Source of the DNA: Nitrosopumilales archaeon | GTDB taxonomy: Archaea; Thermoproteota; Nitrososphaeria; Nitrososphaerales; Nitrososphaeraceae | DNA: 6,395 nucleotides | Assembly (NCBI GenBank): GCA_009665115.1 | Contig: WJXE01000173.1 | Location: 1 to 6,395, forward strand | Direction of reading: 5' to 3' | Shown here: in pieces, positions 4,735 through 6,395 of the stretch | How the letters are laid out: each line of letters opens with the position of its first letter | Numbering within the stretch: position 1 is the stretch's first letter | Notes under the pieces: model-generated | Seen by the model: the letters and a program-made list of their open reading frames with translations, nothing else | Database searches by the model: none | Told to the model about the DNA's origin: nothing | Program-made: the position numbers and the translations under genes

Positions 4735-5168
4735 TTAAAAGTGAATTTGGCTAGTCTGTATGTTGTCTTTACTGCGCCTATACCTAATCTAACAGCTAGT
4801 GATCGACTTGCAAGTGGGATCAACATCCTATTCGCAATATCCCTACATAGAAATAGAACCCGACTCCATGGATGCATGATAGTGGCGCTGTTAGCTTCCA
4901 ACGCAAGAAGTCCGTCCATCGTAGTCGAGAAGTACTCAGAGTAAAACAGCATCCGCCTCTCTCGTGTCCTTTCAACAAAGCCTTTTAACATTAAACCCGT
5001 TATTACCTGGGAAATAATTGAGACATTAACACCTAGTTGTCTAGCGATCTTCTTCTCAGTCTTCGACTTGACCTTTATTGATTTTAATACTTGATATTCT
5101 AATCTCAGCAATAGCGAGCTCTGGTCGTCGATCTCGATGTTGCTCAACGGCACACGTAAATGGTTCAA
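4731..5168 (-). CDS. Winged-helix (MarR-like) transcriptional regulator with C-terminal extension
   Basis: This 145-residue protein has a winged helix-turn-helix at about residues 24-83: helix EYQVLKSIKV, then KTEKKIARQLGVNVSIISQV and ITGLMLKGFVE (helix-turn-helix), and a basic wing RTRERRMLFYSEYF. A roughly 55-residue C-terminal part (PWSRVLFLCRDIANRML...KTTYRLAKFTFK) is amphipathic and basic; it could dimerise or contact a ligand or the membrane surface, which is undetermined. The start is TTG (5168-5166), since an in-frame TAA lies four codons upstream and the next ATG is at codon 60, inside the DNA-binding domain. Its stop TGA overlaps the ATG of the radical SAM remnant in an ATGA junction, the hallmark of translational coupling, so it probably served as the dedicated regulator of that enzyme. 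A TATA-like element lies at 5208-5217. Unlike its partner gene, it shows no lesion. Confidence 0.8.
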   Translation of the reverse strand: MNHLRVPLSNIEIDDQSSLLLRLEYQVLKSIKVKSKTEKKIARQLGVNVSIISQVITGLMLKGFVERTRERRMLFYSEYFSTTMDGLLALEANSATIMHPWSRVLFLCRDIANRMLIPLASRSLAVRLGIGAVKTTYRLAKFTFK

Positions 5169-5207
5169 TAGTATTATTTAATTTATCCGTTTGTTGATCT
5201 CGGTCAG

Positions 5208-5217
5208 ATAAATATAT
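5208..5217 (-). promoter_or_regulatory. TATA-like element for the regulator/radical SAM operon
   Basis: On the minus strand ATATATTTAT lies about 45 nt upstream of the TTG at 5168. A start site about 25 nt downstream would leave a leader of roughly 15-20 nt. A second AT-rich stretch (GATAAATTAAATAATA, about 5187-5172) lies closer, but too close for a normal TATA position. Confidence 0.4.
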
Positions 5218-5480
5218 GAAAATCTAACAAATAGTCAAACGATGTTTATTAGGTTTTTAAAAATCTAGACATATATGCAAGATATATCGGTGGTGAAGTT
5301 ACTTATCTAGTCCCACTCTCGTTCGTTGTATAATTGTACATGTTAGGTCACAAAACCTATGTAGTTCAAATCTAAATGGCGGCCCTTTAAGAACCAAATG
5401 ATTCAGATATAAAACTAACCCGACATTCCGGCATTTTGGATTAATAATATCAGTATCAGTTTTTATCTAGATGGCATCTG

Positions 5481-5521
5481 AATTTTTTTATCATTGTATC
5501 AGCATGGCTGACAAAAAAATT
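5481..5521. repeat. AATTTTTTT/AAAAAAATT inverted repeat upstream of the PfkB gene
   Basis: AATTTTTTT (5481-5489) and AAAAAAATT (5513-5521) are perfect reverse complements with a 23-nt spacer. The right arm overlaps the palindrome TTGGCCAA (5520-5527). The arms are low complexity, so chance is a real possibility. It lies about 70-110 bp upstream of the kinase start and could be a regulatory hairpin or binding site. Confidence 0.3.
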
Positions 5522-5570
5522 GGCCAATAAACAATCTTTCGCCAAATTCGGCCTTCATCCTTAAGTACGA

Positions 5571-5577
5571 TTATTTA
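5571..5577 (+). promoter_or_regulatory. TATA-like element for the PfkB gene
   Basis: TTATTTA lies about 15-21 nt before the ATG at 5592, rather close for a leaderless transcript. The better-spaced TATA-like GATATAAAA at 5406-5414 would give a leader of about 155 nt. Which one is used cannot be decided from the sequence. Confidence 0.25.
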
Positions 5578-5591
5578 CTGGACAGTTTTGT

Positions 5592-6395
5592 ATGGCGTCT
5601 ATAAAACTGGCAGTGGTTTCTAACATTGTATTGGATTCGATTCGAGACACGGAAGGGATCGTGACCGAAAGCCTTGGAGGTCCAGCAGGCTATTGCGGTC
5701 TGACTGCTAGACGCTTCAGTTTCGATGTTAGTCTGGCTACAAAAATAGGAACAGATTTCCCACCAGCATACAAGCGCTTCCTGCTAGCTGAAGGTATTAT
5801 GCTAACGGACTGCCAATTGAGCCATGATCGCGACACGACGAGATTCCGACTCACATCAAATAGAGATAATAATAACATAAGAAGTTTGTTTTTGTCTTCA
5901 AAATGCGCACAGATCACCATAGATGATATAGAAAAAATAGAGACGGATTGCTGGCTCGTAAGTCCCGTAATCGATGAAGTGCCTGAAGATGTGCTTAGAG
6001 CGATAATACTAAACGGAGGCAGAAGAGGGTTCGTTATGGTCGACCCACAAGGTTATACTAGAATTGCTAATTCATCAGGTGAAATCACATCAGTCAATAA
6101 ATTATCTTTGAACCTATCAGGGGTGAGTGCAATAAAAGCTGACAAAATAGAGCTAGCACTCCTTACTGGTGGTCTCGAAGGGCTTCCAGCAATGCAGCAT
6201 CTACAATCCAGAACTGGGATAAGGTTTGTCATATCAACAGAATATCGTATTATCCATTTGTTATATAACGGGATGCACTATTGGATACAACTCAAAGATA
6301 TCGAGTCGCCAGATTCCACCGGCGTTGGTGATATTCTGTGTTCAGCATTTTGTTGCGCTTACATAAAAGAGAACGATCCCTTGTGGGCTTTTTCC
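5592..6395 (+). CDS. PfkB/ribokinase-family carbohydrate or nucleoside kinase, C-terminus cut by window edge
   Basis: The open frame from the ATG at 5592 runs to the right edge (268 codons). It has the PfkB family plan: an N-terminal beta strand KLAVVSNIVLD with the conserved Asp (about residue 15), the glycine pair GGPAGYCGLTARRF (29-42) that closes the substrate pocket, the strand VSLATKIGTD, and near the end DSTGVGDILCSAFCCAYI (241-258). That last segment is the family signature DTxGAGDxF; its final Asp (about 247) is the catalytic base and the GVG forms the anion hole. The family transfers a phosphate from ATP (some archaeal members use ADP) to a sugar, nucleoside or related alcohol, in the cytoplasm. 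The substrate cannot be read from this part. GVG in place of GAG and Ser in place of the usual Thr are mild deviations. Only the last C-terminal helices are missing. It is divergent from the regulator at 4731-5168 and shows no operon partner inside the window. Confidence 0.9.
   Translation, partial: MASIKLAVVSNIVLDSIRDTEGIVTESLGGPAGYCGLTARRFSFDVSLATKIGTDFPPAYKRFLLAEGIMLTDCQLSHDRDTTRFRLTSNRDNNNIRSLFLSSKCAQITIDDIEKIETDCWLVSPVIDEVPEDVLRAIILNGGRRGFVMVDPQGYTRIANSSGEITSVNKLSLNLSGVSAIKADKIELALLTGGLEGLPAMQHLQSRTGIRFVISTEYRIIHLLYNGMHYWIQLKDIESPDSTGVGDILCSAFCCAYIKENDPLWAFS

Larger units (their letters stand above)
5169..5591. other. AT-rich intergenic region between divergent regulator and PfkB genes
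   Basis: This 423-bp divergent region holds no ORF of convincing length; the longest I followed on the plus strand have 11 to 19 codons. Visible elements are the leftward TATA-like site (5208-5217), a near-palindrome TGTATAATTGTACA (5327-5340), a short hairpin TAGGT/ACCTA (5344-5359), a plus-strand TATA-like GATATAAAA (5406-5414), a tandem ATCAGTATCAGT, a 9-bp inverted repeat (5481-5521) and a palindrome TTGGCCAA (5520-5527). The region is larger than two short-leader archaeal promoters need. Confidence 0.5.

Noticed and set aside
4720..4944. Plus-strand ORF of 74 codons
   Set aside because: It is antisense to the winged-helix regulator at 4731-5168.
5344..5384. tRNA-like segment: hairpin TAGGT/ACCTA followed by GTTCAAATC
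   Set aside because: The T-loop word is present, but the T-stem has a mismatch, no 5' acceptor strand complementary to TGGCGGC was found at the right distance, and there is no D-arm. Could be a chance match or a tRNA remnant.
5690..5920. Minus-strand ORF of 76 codons
   Set aside because: It is antisense to the PfkB kinase, which has clear family motifs.

Overview
The window looks like archaeal chromosome, most likely from an ammonia-oxidising Nitrososphaeria/Thaumarchaeota lineage. This is an inference from gene content, not proven. The pointers are short winged-helix regulators of the HTH_45 type, a GvpD/KaiC-like two-domain RecA-fold ATPase, a PfkB-family kinase, a PPP-type protein phosphatase, frequent TTG starts, TATA-like boxes close to start codons, and few Shine-Dalgarno sites. 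The DNA is AT-rich, by eye around 40% G+C. I saw no rRNA, convincing tRNA, CRISPR array, transposase or integrase.

Layout. Positions 1-748 (minus) hold most of a PPP phosphatase that runs off the left edge. A 259-bp divergent intergenic region follows, with a palindromic TATA element, a nested set of inverted repeats and a perfect operator-like palindrome. Two related plus-strand winged-helix genes come next (1008-1316 and 1455-1793). The second meets the end of the GvpD/KaiC-like ATPase (1790-3352, minus) tail to tail, with overlapping stop codons. Upstream of the ATPase is a 376-bp stretch with an inverted repeat near its start codon, a possible 57-residue ORF and a stem-loop over that ORF's stop. 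Then, still on the minus strand, comes a two-gene unit: a winged-helix regulator (4731-5168) whose stop overlaps the start of a radical SAM gene (3729-4734) in an ATGA junction. Finally a 423-bp AT-rich region without genes precedes a plus-strand PfkB kinase (5592 to the right edge).

Main observation. The radical SAM gene is broken. Only its C-terminal 262 codons form a long ORF, and that ORF begins exactly where the third cysteine of the CxxxCxxC iron-sulfur motif should be. The missing N-terminus is still readable directly upstream (4513-4734), but it has a TAA at codon 16 and ends in a stop at the junction. The cysteine-motif segment between the two parts is gone. The junction carries AATGTG, which could be the scar of a short-repeat deletion. 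The linked regulator remains intact, so this looks like a recently inactivated regulator/enzyme operon.

How the genes may work together. There is no single pathway. The content is regulatory and signalling: three small DNA-binding proteins, a signalling-type ATPase and a protein phosphatase, with one sugar or nucleoside kinase at the edge. The only clear operon is the regulator/radical SAM pair. Palindromes at the promoters of the first winged-helix gene and of the ATPase suggest local control by winged-helix dimers.
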